The notes under the pieces: generated by a model
Seen by the model: only the letters and a program-made list of their open reading frames with translations
What the model was told of the DNA's origin: nothing
Database searches by the model: none
Shown here: positions 26,906-34,813 of the stretch, one piece after another
Layout of the letters: the number at the start of each line of letters is the position of its first letter
How positions within the stretch are numbered: position 1 is the stretch's first letter
DNA from: Citromicrobium bathyomarinum
GTDB lineage: Bacteria; Pseudomonadota; Alphaproteobacteria; Sphingomonadales; Sphingomonadaceae
DNA: 64,000 nucleotides
Assembly (NCBI GenBank): GCA_001306305.2
Contig: CP155577.1
Coordinates: forward strand, 3,207,501 to 3,271,500
Reading direction: 5' to 3'
Translations under genes and position numbers: made by a program

Positions 26906-27646
26906 GTGAGGAATCGTCCCATCCTGATTGTGATCGCCGGCGCGCTGCTTGTGTGCGCGCTGGCTCTGATCAGTGCCACGCAGACCGGTCCGGCTTTTGT
27001 CGGTCGCCTGGCGGCCGCTACCGCTGCCCTGCCCGATCAGCAGGGCGCGGGCCGCAAGGTTTCGGTCCGCTTCACCACCGCGCGTGGCTGGCCGACCCGT
27101 CACCCGATGCTGACCCCCGCGCGCGATCTGACCGAGCTTGAGCGCGCGCGCATAGCACAGGCCATCGCCGCAATTCCGGGCGTTGGCGGGGTCCACTGGA
27201 CCGACGGCACGATGCTCGCCTCGGGCGACATGGATATCGAATCGCTGCGCTGCGAGAGCGAGCTGCTCGGCGTGCTGGCCGAACGCACGATCCGGTTCGA
27301 GGAATCCTCCGCCGAATTCATCCCCGGCAGCGAGGAACTGCTCGACGAACTGGCCACCGCGATGCGCCCCTGCGTGGGCGCGATCGTCGCGATTTCGGGC
27401 CACACCGACACCTCCGGCTCACCCAAGGTCAACCTCGCGCTGTCGCAGGATCGCGCGCAGATGGTCCGCCGCGAACTGATCGAGCGCGGGATTCCGGGGC
27501 AGAACCTGATCGCCAACGGCTTCGGCTCCTCGCGCCCGGTCGAAGGCCTGAGCCCGGCGGACCCGGCCAACCGGAGGATCGAGTTCCGCGTGGTCTCGAT
27601 GGAGACCAGCCGTCCGACCCCGATCGACACCCCGGCAGCACGGTAG
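26906..27646 (+). CDS. OmpA-family C-terminal domain protein
   Basis: The 246-residue protein has an N-terminal hydrophobic anchor (ILIVIAGALLVCALALI). A 130-residue region resembles a BON-like segment, and the OmpA peptidoglycan-binding domain has SGHTDTSGSPKVNLALSQDRA and NRRIEF. It is likely a periplasmic protein anchored in the inner membrane. The GTG at 26906 is chosen because it places the membrane helix at the N-terminus and follows a GGGGTGGG stretch; a TTG at 26870 is in frame. Confidence 0.85.
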   Translation: MRNRPILIVIAGALLVCALALISATQTGPAFVGRLAAATAALPDQQGAGRKVSVRFTTARGWPTRHPMLTPARDLTELERARIAQAIAAIPGVGGVHWTDGTMLASGDMDIESLRCESELLGVLAERTIRFEESSAEFIPGSEELLDELATAMRPCVGAIVAISGHTDTSGSPKVNLALSQDRAQMVRRELIERGIPGQNLIANGFGSSRPVEGLSPADPANRRIEFRVVSMETSRPTPIDTPAAR

Positions 27647-27661
27647 GGAGCAACGCGAAGA

Positions 27662-27763
27662 ATGGCCATTTCCTTCGAACTCGTGCTGCTCGCGCTGGCC
27701 GCCTATGCCGTCGGCCTCGGGCTTGGCGCACTCGCCGCAGGCCTTTGGTCTTTGCGCAAGTGA
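27662..27763 (+). CDS. Small membrane protein, 33 residues
   Basis: The frame starts MAISFELVLLALAAYAVGLG, is one hydrophobic Ala/Gly/Leu-rich helix and ends WSLRK. It starts 15 bases after the OmpA-type gene and ends 62 bases before the HhH gene, on the same strand. A purine-rich AGGGAGC...GAAGA precedes the ATG. No family is recognised. Confidence 0.6.
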   Translation: MAISFELVLLALAAYAVGLGLGALAAGLWSLRK

Positions 27764-27825
27764 GGCTTTCGCGTTAATGCGCGAGCAAGAATACGGCAAA
27801 AGACGCTAGAGAGGCTTAGCCCCAC

Positions 27826-28428
27826 ATGATTGAACTGATCGAGGCAAACTGGCTGCTGATCCTGCTGGCCGTGCTGGTCGGCTTCGTGGTCGCCTGGTTC
27901 CTGCTCTCGGGTTCGCGCAAAACCCGGATCACCCGCGAGGATACCGGCGATGAGCCGGGCGGCACGCGCCGTAACCAGGCGTTGATCGACGCGCCCCCCG
28001 CTGCAGCGAAGGACGCTGCACCGCCACCCCAGCCGGAGCCGGAGCCGCAGCCCGCCCCGTCTCCCGCACCGCCCCCGGTGCCCACCCCACGGGCCGAACC
28101 CGCTGCCGCAGCAACCTCGCTCGGCGGCGCAGGCGCGGCCGTGAACACCGGCGTTGCGCAGGAAGAGGCGGCGCAGGCAGCGCCCGAGGGTGCAGACGAC
28201 CTGACCCGCCTCAAGGGGGTCGGGCCCAAGCTTGCCACGCAGCTGAACACGCTGGAGGTCACCTCCTTCGCGCAGATCGCGAGTTGGAGCGAGGCGGATA
28301 TCGACCGGATTGACGACCAGCTGGGCCGGTTCAAGGGCCGCATCCGGCGTGACAACTGGATCGAGCAGGCCAAACTGCTCAGCGAAGGTGACACCGCCGC
28401 TTACGAGGCGCGCTTCGGCAAGCTCTGA
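27826..28428 (+). CDS. Membrane-anchored helix-hairpin-helix protein
   Basis: The 200-residue protein has one N-terminal transmembrane helix (residues about 8-28), a long Pro/Glu/Ala-rich linker and a C-terminal helix-hairpin-helix domain starting DDLTRLKGVGPKLATQLN. The KGVGPK turn is the DNA-binding type found in predicted flap-endonuclease-like proteins and fused to NuoE in some genomes. The likely topology places the HhH domain in the cytoplasm. The function is unknown. Confidence 0.82.
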   Translation: MIELIEANWLLILLAVLVGFVVAWFLLSGSRKTRITREDTGDEPGGTRRNQALIDAPPAAAKDAAPPPQPEPEPQPAPSPAPPPVPTPRAEPAAAATSLGGAGAAVNTGVAQEEAAQAAPEGADDLTRLKGVGPKLATQLNTLEVTSFAQIASWSEADIDRIDDQLGRFKGRIRRDNWIEQAKLLSEGDTAAYEARFGKL

Positions 28429-28433
28429 TTCTC

Positions 28434-28473
28434 CCCTCCCCCGGGCGCGCCGGGGGGCAAGTTTTCGCTTGCC
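28434..28473. other. Two adjacent GC-rich hairpins
   Basis: The first is CCCC...GGGG around a GGGCGCGCC centre (28439-28457). The second is GGCAAG-TTTTCG-CTTGCC (28456-28473). They lie between the HhH gene and the EcfG promoter of the next gene and may terminate or attenuate upstream transcription. Neither is followed by a long T-run. Confidence 0.4.
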
Positions 28474-28487
28474 ATGCGGTGCGTTTT

Positions 28488-28512
28488 GGAACGATCATGG
28501 TTCAGGGTCGTT
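28488..28512 (+). promoter_or_regulatory. EcfG (general stress response) promoter GGAAC-N16-CGTT
   Basis: GGAAC at 28488-28492 and CGTT at 28509-28512 are separated by exactly 16 bases. This matches the published EcfG consensus GGAAC-N16/17-CGTT of Alphaproteobacteria. The start codon of the receiver-domain gene is 46 bases downstream. Confidence 0.8.
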
Positions 28513-28557
28513 CTTTTGCATTCCGATCGTGCCGTGGCGATCGCGATGGGAGAATGT

Positions 28558-28974
28558 ATGGACCAGCCTGTCATCCTGATCGCCGAAGACGAACCGATCG
28601 TCGGGCTGGACCTGTGCGACACGATTTCCGAGGCTGGCTACCTCGTCGAAGGCCCGCATGCCGATCTCAACTCGGCGATGCTCGCCTTTCAGAAGCGGCG
28701 GCCCGATCTCGCGATCCTCGACATTCGGCTGAACGACACGGTCGTCTATCCCTTCGCGGAAAAGCTGATCGCGGAGGATGTGCCGGTGATCTTCCATTCC
28801 GGCCACCTGCCGCTGGACGAGGTCGATGCGCGCTTCCCCGATGCGCCCGCGCTGTCCAAGCCTTGCCCGCCCGGCGAAATCCTCAGTCAGGTACATTCGA
28901 CTCTGAATCCCTGCGATCAGGCCGCAGACGAGCCGATGATCGACGCCGCAACCCCGGACGCCCAGACCGTCTGA
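28558..28974 (+). CDS. Single-domain response regulator (CheY-like receiver)
   Basis: The 138-residue protein has only a receiver domain: acidic pocket EDEP near residue 10, phospho-acceptor Asp in ILDIRLND, a Ser in IFHSGH and the conserved Lys in LSKP. There is no output domain. In Sphingomonas, similar stand-alone receivers (SdrG type) feed phosphate into PhyR in the general stress response; the FATGUY motif of that subgroup is replaced by VIFHSGH. GGGAG lies 5 bases before the ATG. The upstream EcfG promoter implies stress induction. Confidence 0.88.
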   Translation: MDQPVILIAEDEPIVGLDLCDTISEAGYLVEGPHADLNSAMLAFQKRRPDLAILDIRLNDTVVYPFAEKLIAEDVPVIFHSGHLPLDEVDARFPDAPALSKPCPPGEILSQVHSTLNPCDQAADEPMIDAATPDAQTV

Positions 28975-29068
28975 TCGCGCCTCGGCGCAGGCAGGCGGGA
29001 CGGCAGGGCTTGCCCGAGAGGGCGTCCCTTTGCCATGGGCTGCTGCACATCTACTAGCGAGCCCCGAT

Positions 29069-30244
29069 ATGATCCCCTTCGACGCCACCGACCCCTTCCG
29101 CCTCGACGACCAGCTGACCGAGGACGAGCGGATGATCCGCGAGTCCGCGCACGCCTTTGCGCAGAGCGAACTGCAGCCGCGCGTGATCGAGGCCTTTCGC
29201 GAAGAAACCAGCGCGCCCGAACTCTTCCCGCTGATGGGCAAGGCGGGCCTGCTGGGCGCGACCATTCCGGAGGAATATGGCGGCGCGGGCGCGGGCTACG
29301 TCGCCTATGGCCTGATCGCGCGGGAGATCGAGCGGGTCGATAGCGGCTACCGCTCGATGGCCAGCGTGCAGTCGAGCCTGGTGATGTACCCGATCCACGC
29401 CTTCGGCAGCGAAGAGCAGAAGAAGAAATACCTCCCCGGCCTCGCCAGCGGCGAACTGATCGGCTGCTTCGGCCTCACCGAGCCCGATGCAGGTTCGGAC
29501 CCGGCGGGGATGAAGACGGTCGCCAAGAAGGATGGCGACGACTACGTCATCTCGGGCAGCAAGACGTGGATTTCCAACTCGCCCTTCGCCGACGTGTTCG
29601 TCGTCTGGGCCAAGAGCGAGGAACACGGCGGTGCCATTCGCGGCTTCGTGCTCGAAAAGGGCATGGAAGGCCTCTCCGCGCCCAAGATCGAAGGCAAGAT
29701 CTCGCTGCGTGCGAGCACCACGGGGATGATCATGATGGACGAGGTGCGCGTGCCCGCATCCGCCATGTTCCCCGAAGTGCAGGGCCTCAAGGGTCCGTTC
29801 AACTGCCTCAACCGCGCACGCTACGGCATTTCGTGGGGCGCGATGGGTGCTGCCGAATTCTGCATGGACGCGGCGAAGCAATACGGGCTCGACCGGCAGC
29901 AGTTCGGCGTGCCGCTCGCCAGCAAGCAGCTCTACCAGCTCAAGCTCGCCGACATGCTGACCGAGATTGCGCTCGGGCTTCAGGCGAGTTTGCGCGTCGG
30001 GCGCCTGATGGACGAGGGCAACTGGTCGCCGGACATGGTCTCGATCGTGAAGCGCAACAATGTCGGCAAGGCGCTGAACATCGCGCGCGTCTCTCGCGAC
30101 ATGCATGGCGGCAACGGCATCAGCGAAGAATATCAGGTGATCCGCCACATGGTGAACCTGGAGACGGTCAACACCTACGAGGGCACGCATGATGTCCACG
30201 CGCTGATCCTGGGCCGCGCGATCACGGGCATTCCGGCATTCTGA
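29069..30244 (+). CDS. gcdH: Glutaryl-CoA dehydrogenase-type acyl-CoA dehydrogenase
   Basis: The 391-residue flavoprotein has FAD-site sequences [16 protein letters not shown] and [11 protein letters not shown]. The C-terminal [20 protein letters not shown] contains the catalytic Glu and is nearly identical to the human glutaryl-CoA dehydrogenase motif. It oxidises and decarboxylates glutaryl-CoA to crotonyl-CoA in lysine/tryptophan breakdown. The ATG at 29069 is preferred to an upstream in-frame start because [10 protein letters not shown] matches the family N-terminus. Confidence 0.92.
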   Translation: MIPFDATDPFRLDDQLTEDERMIRESAHAFAQSELQPRVIEAFREETSAPELFPLMGKAGLLGATIPEEYGGAGAGYVAYGLIAREIERVDSGYRSMASVQSSLVMYPIHAFGSEEQKKKYLPGLASGELIGCFGLTEPDAGSDPAGMKTVAKKDGDDYVISGSKTWISNSPFADVFVVWAKSEEHGGAIRGFVLEKGMEGLSAPKIEGKISLRASTTGMIMMDEVRVPASAMFPEVQGLKGPFNCLNRARYGISWGAMGAAEFCMDAAKQYGLDRQQFGVPLASKQLYQLKLADMLTEIALGLQASLRVGRLMDEGNWSPDMVSIVKRNNVGKALNIARVSRDMHGGNGISEEYQVIRHMVNLETVNTYEGTHDVHALILGRAITGIPAF

Positions 30245-30317
30245 AGACCGCCTGTCCTACATGCGCCAGCCGTGCGATAGGCGGGGAATGCAGCCCTCCC
30301 CGCCCGCACTGACCGAG

Positions 30318-30351
30318 ACCGGCAAGGGTTCGGAACAGGAGGCCGGTTTTT
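30318..30351 (+). terminator. Candidate intrinsic terminator after gcdH
   Basis: The ACCGGC (30318-30323) and GCCGGT (30342-30347) arms enclose a loop with its own small GTTC/GAAC dyad. A run of five T residues follows. Confidence 0.55.
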
Positions 30352-30358
30352 CGTCTTA

Positions 30359-30382
30359 GGACTGTGTGTCAGGTGTGTCAGG
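30359..30382 (+). repeat. 24-bp repeated upstream element, copy 2
   Basis: This is identical over 24 bases to 1161-1184, with the same TGTGTCAGG tandem. It lies between the gcdH terminator and maiA. A perfect 7-bp hairpin (GGGCCGC 30381-30387 / GCGGCCC 30395-30401) begins inside it and ends just before the maiA ribosome-binding site. Confidence 0.8.
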
Positions 30383-30419
30383 GCCGCGAACCCAGCGGCC
30401 CGGCGCAGGAGAGGATGAG

Positions 30420-31070
30420 ATGAAACTCTACGGCTATTTCCGCAGCTCCACGAGCTACCGCCTGCGGCTCGCGCTGCAACTGAAGGGCCTCGAATACGAG
30501 AATTGCCCGGTCAATCTGGTCGAAGGCCAGCAGAAAGGCGAAGCCTTTGCCGGTCGCAACCCGTTTGCGACGGTTCCCATGCTGGAGGCCGACGGCAAGG
30601 ACCGCGTGCAGTCGATGGCGATCATCGAATGGCTGGACGAGGCCTACCCTGAAAACCCGCTGCTGCCCGCCGATATCGAACAGCGCTACCTCGCGCGCGA
30701 ACTGGCCTATGCCATCGCGACCGAGCTGCACGCGCCGCTCAACCTGCCGGTGCTGAAGTATCTCAAGAGCGAATACGGGCAGGATCAGGACGGCGTGAAC
30801 ATGTGGTATCGCCACTGGCTCGCGCGCACATTGCAGCCGATCGAACGACGGCTTGCGCAGCTGAACGCCGGCGACTTCCTGTTCGACAAGCCCGGCTTCT
30901 TCGAAGTCGTGCTCATGCCGCAGATCTACAACGCACGCCGCTTTGGCTACGATTTCTCAGCTGCGCCGCACACAACCCGGATCGAAGCCGCCTGCCTCGC
31001 ATTGGATGAAGTGCAGCGGGCGCACCCCGACAACCAGAACGACACCCCCGAAGGAGAGACAGTCCAATGA
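30420..31070 (+). CDS. maiA: Maleylacetoacetate isomerase (zeta-class GST)
   Basis: The 216-residue enzyme isomerises maleylacetoacetate to fumarylacetoacetate in tyrosine/homogentisate breakdown. YFRSSTSYRLRLALQLKGLEYE at the N-terminus is the zeta-GST region, but the usual Ser-Ser-Cys is Ser-Ser-Thr here. GRNPFATVPMLEADG and the QSMAIIEWLDEAYP segment bind glutathione. AGGAGAGG precedes the ATG. Its TGA overlaps the fahA ATG (ATGA), so the pair is coupled. Confidence 0.93.
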   Translation: MKLYGYFRSSTSYRLRLALQLKGLEYENCPVNLVEGQQKGEAFAGRNPFATVPMLEADGKDRVQSMAIIEWLDEAYPENPLLPADIEQRYLARELAYAIATELHAPLNLPVLKYLKSEYGQDQDGVNMWYRHWLARTLQPIERRLAQLNAGDFLFDKPGFFEVVLMPQIYNARRFGYDFSAAPHTTRIEAACLALDEVQRAHPDNQNDTPEGETVQ

Positions 31071-32077
31071 AACTCGCCACGCTCAATGACGGAACGCGCG
31101 ACGGCAAGCTGGTGGTCGTCTCGAAAGACATCACCCGCTACTGTGCGGCGGACAATATCGCGGCGACCATGCAGGACGCGCTCGACGACTGGGCCAATAT
31201 CGCGCCCAAGCTTGAAGCGCTCTACCGCGATGTGAACAACGAAGCCGTTCCCTGCGAACGCTTCCACGAGCGCGAGGCGCATTCGCCGCTGCCGCGTGCG
31301 TACCAGTGGGCCGATGGCAGCGCTTACATCAACCACGTCGAACTGGTACGAAAGGCGCGCGGTGCCGAGGTGCCCGAAAGCTTCTACCACGATCCGCTGA
31401 TGTATCAGGGCGGCAGCGACGACTTCCTGCCCCCGCGCGCCGACATCCCGCTCAAGGACACGAGCTGGGGCTGCGACATGGAAGGCGAGATCGCCTGCAT
31501 CACCGACGACGTGCCGATGGGCGTTTCTTCGGACAAGGCAGCCGACCACATCAAGCTGCTGATGCTGGTCAACGACGTAAGCCTTCGTGGCCTGATCCCT
31601 GGCGAACTGGCCAAGGGCTTCGGCTTCTTCCAGTCCAAGCCCGCGACTGCCTTCAGCCCCGTATGCGTGACGCCCAACGAGCTGGGCGATGCGTGGAAGA
31701 ATGCCGTGATCCAGCTGCCGCTGATGGTCGACTATAACGGCGATCCCTTCGGCCGCGCCGATGTGGGCCAGGATGCGACCTTCAGCCTCGCCGATCTGGT
31801 CGCGCATGCGGCCAAGACGCGCAATCTGGGCGCGGGCTGCATCATCGGTTCGGGTACGATCTCCAACCAGGGTCCCGATGGCGATCCCGGCAAGCCGGTC
31901 AGCGAAGGCGGCAAGGGTTACTCCTGCATCGCGGAAATCCGGATGATCGAAACCATCGCCAGCGGCGAGGCCAAGACGCGCTTCATGCACCCGGGCGACA
32001 CGGTGAAGATCTGGATGGAAGACGAGAAGGGCCACTCGATCTTCGGCGCGATCGAGCAGAAGGTCGTCGACGCCTAG
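31067..32077 (+). CDS. fahA: Fumarylacetoacetate hydrolase-family enzyme (FahA-type)
   Basis: The 336-residue protein catalyses the last step of tyrosine catabolism, cleaving fumarylacetoacetate to fumarate and acetoacetate. Metal-binding acidic residues are seen in FYHDP, the CDMEGEIA pair of Glu, and LVNDVSLRG. Its context directly after maiA supports the substrate. Homogentisate dioxygenase is not in the window. Confidence 0.92.
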   Translation: MKLATLNDGTRDGKLVVVSKDITRYCAADNIAATMQDALDDWANIAPKLEALYRDVNNEAVPCERFHEREAHSPLPRAYQWADGSAYINHVELVRKARGAEVPESFYHDPLMYQGGSDDFLPPRADIPLKDTSWGCDMEGEIACITDDVPMGVSSDKAADHIKLLMLVNDVSLRGLIPGELAKGFGFFQSKPATAFSPVCVTPNELGDAWKNAVIQLPLMVDYNGDPFGRADVGQDATFSLADLVAHAAKTRNLGAGCIIGSGTISNQGPDGDPGKPVSEGGKGYSCIAEIRMIETIASGEAKTRFMHPGDTVKIWMEDEKGHSIFGAIEQKVVDA

Positions 32078-32095
32078 GAGTTCATCCGCCTCCCG

Positions 32096-32124
32096 TTCCC
32101 GGTGAGCTTGTGGCGCACCGGGAA
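32096..32124 (+). terminator. Candidate terminator after fahA
   Basis: Perfect 9-bp arms TTCCCGGTG (32096-32104) and CACCGGGAA (32116-32124) with an 11-base loop are followed by a T/C-rich stretch. Confidence 0.45.
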
Positions 32125-32158
32125 TGTCCTTTCTCCGTCGACCACAGGAGGCACGCAC

Positions 32159-32704
32159 ATGTTCTTCGACGATACAACCTACGACCTGATCGCGCGCGGG
32201 ACGATCCTGACCGCGATCGGGATCGTCTATGTCATCGCGCTGACCCGCATCGTCGGCCTGCGCAGCTTTTCCAAGATGACGAATTTCGACTTCGTCATCA
32301 CCGTCGCCAGCGGCACCGTGCTCGCCGGGATGGGCCGCGCGACCGACTGGCAGGGTTTTGCGCAGGCAGCGGTGGTCATGTTCGCGCTGTTCGCGGTGCA
32401 GCTGCTGATCGCGAAAATTCGCAAGAAATCCGAGACGTTCGAGGAGACGATCCAGAACGATCCCGTGCTGCTGATGATCGACGGCCGGTTCTGTACCGAA
32501 GCGATGAGCAAGACCCGCGTGTCACGATCCGACATCATCGCCAAGCTGCGCGAATCGAACACGATGAGTTTCGACGATGTGCGCGCGGTGGTGCTGGAGA
32601 CCACCGGCGATATCTCGGTGATGCACGGGGACAACCTCGACCCAGCAATCCTCGAAGGCGTGGACGACGTGCGCGATCCCTCGCCCGAACTTCAGAAGCC
32701 GTAA
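32159..32704 (+). CDS. DUF421/YetF-like membrane protein
   Basis: The 181-residue protein has three hydrophobic helices in its first half, including ALTRIVGLRSFSKMTNFDFVITVASG, which is diagnostic of DUF421. A soluble C-terminal domain follows (VLLMIDGRFCTEAMSKTRVSRSDIIAKLRE). AGGAGG lies 7 bases before the ATG. In Bacillus the YetF C-terminal domain occurs in germinant-related proteins; here the role is unknown. It overlaps the end of the convergent TonB receptor gene by 13 bases. Confidence 0.88.
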   Translation: MFFDDTTYDLIARGTILTAIGIVYVIALTRIVGLRSFSKMTNFDFVITVASGTVLAGMGRATDWQGFAQAAVVMFALFAVQLLIAKIRKKSETFEETIQNDPVLLMIDGRFCTEAMSKTRVSRSDIIAKLRESNTMSFDDVRAVVLETTGDISVMHGDNLDPAILEGVDDVRDPSPELQKP

Positions 32705-34713
32705 CGAACCCCAGCCCACAGCGTACGCGGCGCGCCAAGGTCCAGATCGCCGCCATCGTTGCGGGTGACGATAGTCTCGTCGAACAGGTTCTCGGCCCGC
32801 AGCACGAGATCGAGCTGTCCTACAAGCGGTAGCTGTGCATAGGCCCCCAGCGTGGTGAAGGCGGGCAGCACATCGGTTTCAAGGTCGTCCTCGAACTGAT
32901 CGCCTACATGGCGCAGCGAGAGCGCGATCCGGGTCCGGTCCGAAGGGGTGTAGGCGATGCTCGCCGCCGCCATCCAGCGCGGGCTTTGCGGCGGGCGGTT
33001 GCCGTCGAGCGCCAGCGACGCCCCCTCGCCCTCGATGCGCGGGTCGGAGTGGCTCACGCTGCCGTCAAAGCGGATCGGCCCCCGCGCCACACGCAGTCCG
33101 GCTTCGACCCCGCGCGTCTCGATCGCGGGCAGGTTGCGCCGCTGGCGCAGGTTCGGGCCAAGCGTAACGTTGGCGATCGCGTTCTCCAGCCGGTTGTCGA
33201 ACGCGGTCAGCGATAGCGCGACCCCTTGGAGCGGTCGCCAGTCGAGCCCCAGCTCGACCCCGCGCAGCTCCTCGTTGGCGAGGTCGGCATTGGCCTGCGT
33301 CACCACGGGGAAGACAACGAAGGGACGGTACAGCTCGTTCAGGGTCGGCAACCGGAGCCCGCTATAGGCCGCCGCCCGCAGGTCGAGCGAAGGCGTCGCC
33401 CGCAGCAGCGCACCGCCGCGCCAGCTCAGCGTCCAGTCGCTGCGGTCGGCGAAGGCAGTGTCGGTCACCACTACGCCGGCCGCGTTGCTCTCGCGGTAGA
33501 AGCCGTCGGCGATCACCGTCCGATCGGCACGCAGCCCGCCGGTCAGGACCAGCTGCCCTACTTCCCAGTCGTCCTCTACGAAGATCCCGAGATCGCTGGT
33601 GACCCCGCCTGCACGCCGCCGCGCAGTGACCTGCCCGGTAAACGCACTGATCGGGGTCTCCTGCAATTCTCCCGACGCCCGGCGATAGTCGATCCCGACG
33701 CGCAAAGTATGCGCATCGCCAACGGGCGGGCGGACCTCGATCTTGCCCCCCAGCCCGGTCGAGGGCGTGTTGCGCTGGTCGAGTACGGGGACGAACCGGC
33801 TCGAACTGACGATCAGGTTGGAGAAATTGCGTGCCTGCACATAGCCCAGCGCATCCACCTGCCAGCGCCCGCGCCCGACCAGCCGGACCGAATAATCCTG
33901 CCCACTCGCCGAACTGTCCGCCCCGTCGAAGCGCAGCGTGCGCGCATCGTCGAACGCCAGCACCCGCGCTTGCAGTTCCAGATCACTCGCCAGCGGCACC
34001 ACCGCGCGCAGCTGGCCCGAGACGCTGTCGAACCGCGCGGGCACGCTGGCAGCTACGCGCTGGTCTTCGGGGGCCGTGTAGAACCCCGGCCCGCGATCCC
34101 AACGGACCGCGCCGGTCGCGTAGCCTTCGCCAAGCGCTTGAGAAAACGAGCCCGCCGCCTCGGTCCCACCGCGATCATTCACCAGCACGCTCGCGCCCAG
34201 CGGGGCCTGCATCTCGGGCGACAGGCTCTCGATCGCGATCGTCCCCGCCAAGGCACCTGCGCCGAACGGGCCGGAACCGCCCCCGCGCGTCACCGCGATC
34301 CGCCCGACCTGTTCGGGCAGCAGCGCGGCGAAGGGGATGTAGCCGAAGAACGGGTCCGCCACCGGCACCCCGTCGAGTGTCACCAGCGCGCGGCTGGTCG
34401 CGTTGCCACCGAGCGCGCGCAAGGTCACGCCCTGTGCGGTCGGGTTGGAGGATCGGCTGTCCGAGCGGCGGAATTGCTGGAAGCCTGCGACGCCTGCCAG
34501 CGCCTCCTCGATCCGGCCCGACGGAGTGCCCAGCACCTCCTCCCGGGTGATCTCGACCGTCCCATATGCAGGCGCTGCGGGGGTCTCCTCCAGCCCGCGC
34601 CCAGTGACCACGATCACCGTGTCCTGCGCGCCATCGGTCGCCTCCTGCGCCAGTGCGGGCGTGGCAAGGCCAGCGGTGGCCAGAAGAACGAAGCGGAGCG
34701 GGTTGCAGGGCAT
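32692..34713 (-). CDS. TonB-dependent receptor
   Basis: The 673-residue outer-membrane receptor has a signal peptide (to ALAQ), TonB box-like DTVIVVTG and a plug domain (EEALAGVAGFQQFRRSDSRSSNPTAQGVTLRALGG). The beta-barrel ends in a C-terminal aromatic, WAGVRYGF. It is smaller than siderophore receptors and BtuB-like in plan. The substrate is unknown. The ATG at 34713 starts the signal peptide directly. It is divergent from the Baeyer-Villiger-type gene with 100 bases between. Confidence 0.9.
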   Translation of the reverse strand: MPCNPLRFVLLATAGLATPALAQEATDGAQDTVIVVTGRGLEETPAAPAYGTVEITREEVLGTPSGRIEEALAGVAGFQQFRRSDSRSSNPTAQGVTLRALGGNATSRALVTLDGVPVADPFFGYIPFAALLPEQVGRIAVTRGGGSGPFGAGALAGTIAIESLSPEMQAPLGASVLVNDRGGTEAAGSFSQALGEGYATGAVRWDRGPGFYTAPEDQRVAASVPARFDSVSGQLRAVVPLASDLELQARVLAFDDARTLRFDGADSSASGQDYSVRLVGRGRWQVDALGYVQARNFSNLIVSSSRFVPVLDQRNTPSTGLGGKIEVRPPVGDAHTLRVGIDYRRASGELQETPISAFTGQVTARRRAGGVTSDLGIFVEDDWEVGQLVLTGGLRADRTVIADGFYRESNAAGVVVTDTAFADRSDWTLSWRGGALLRATPSLDLRAAAYSGLRLPTLNELYRPFVVFPVVTQANADLANEELRGVELGLDWRPLQGVALSLTAFDNRLENAIANVTLGPNLRQRRNLPAIETRGVEAGLRVARGPIRFDGSVSHSDPRIEGEGASLALDGNRPPQSPRWMAAASIAYTPSDRTRIALSLRHVGDQFEDDLETDVLPAFTTLGAYAQLPLVGQLDLVLRAENLFDETIVTRNDGGDLDLGAPRTLWAGVRYGF

Positions 34714-34813
34714 GTTCAACGCCCTAGCCACGATGCGCAGCGGCGTCAGCCACCCTCTCGCCATCGGGCGGATCATGCGATAGGTTGCGAACAAAGACGG
34801 AGAGCGATGGGCG

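Noticed and set aside
23030-27403. 1457-codon minus-strand open frame
   Set aside because: It crosses four well-supported plus-strand genes and intergenic gaps. The product is Arg/Asp/His/Gly repeats typical of GC-rich antisense frames.
30332-30355. GGAAC followed by CGTC as an EcfG promoter before maiA
   Set aside because: The spacing is 15 and the -10 element is CGTC rather than CGTT. The GGAAC is part of a terminator loop.
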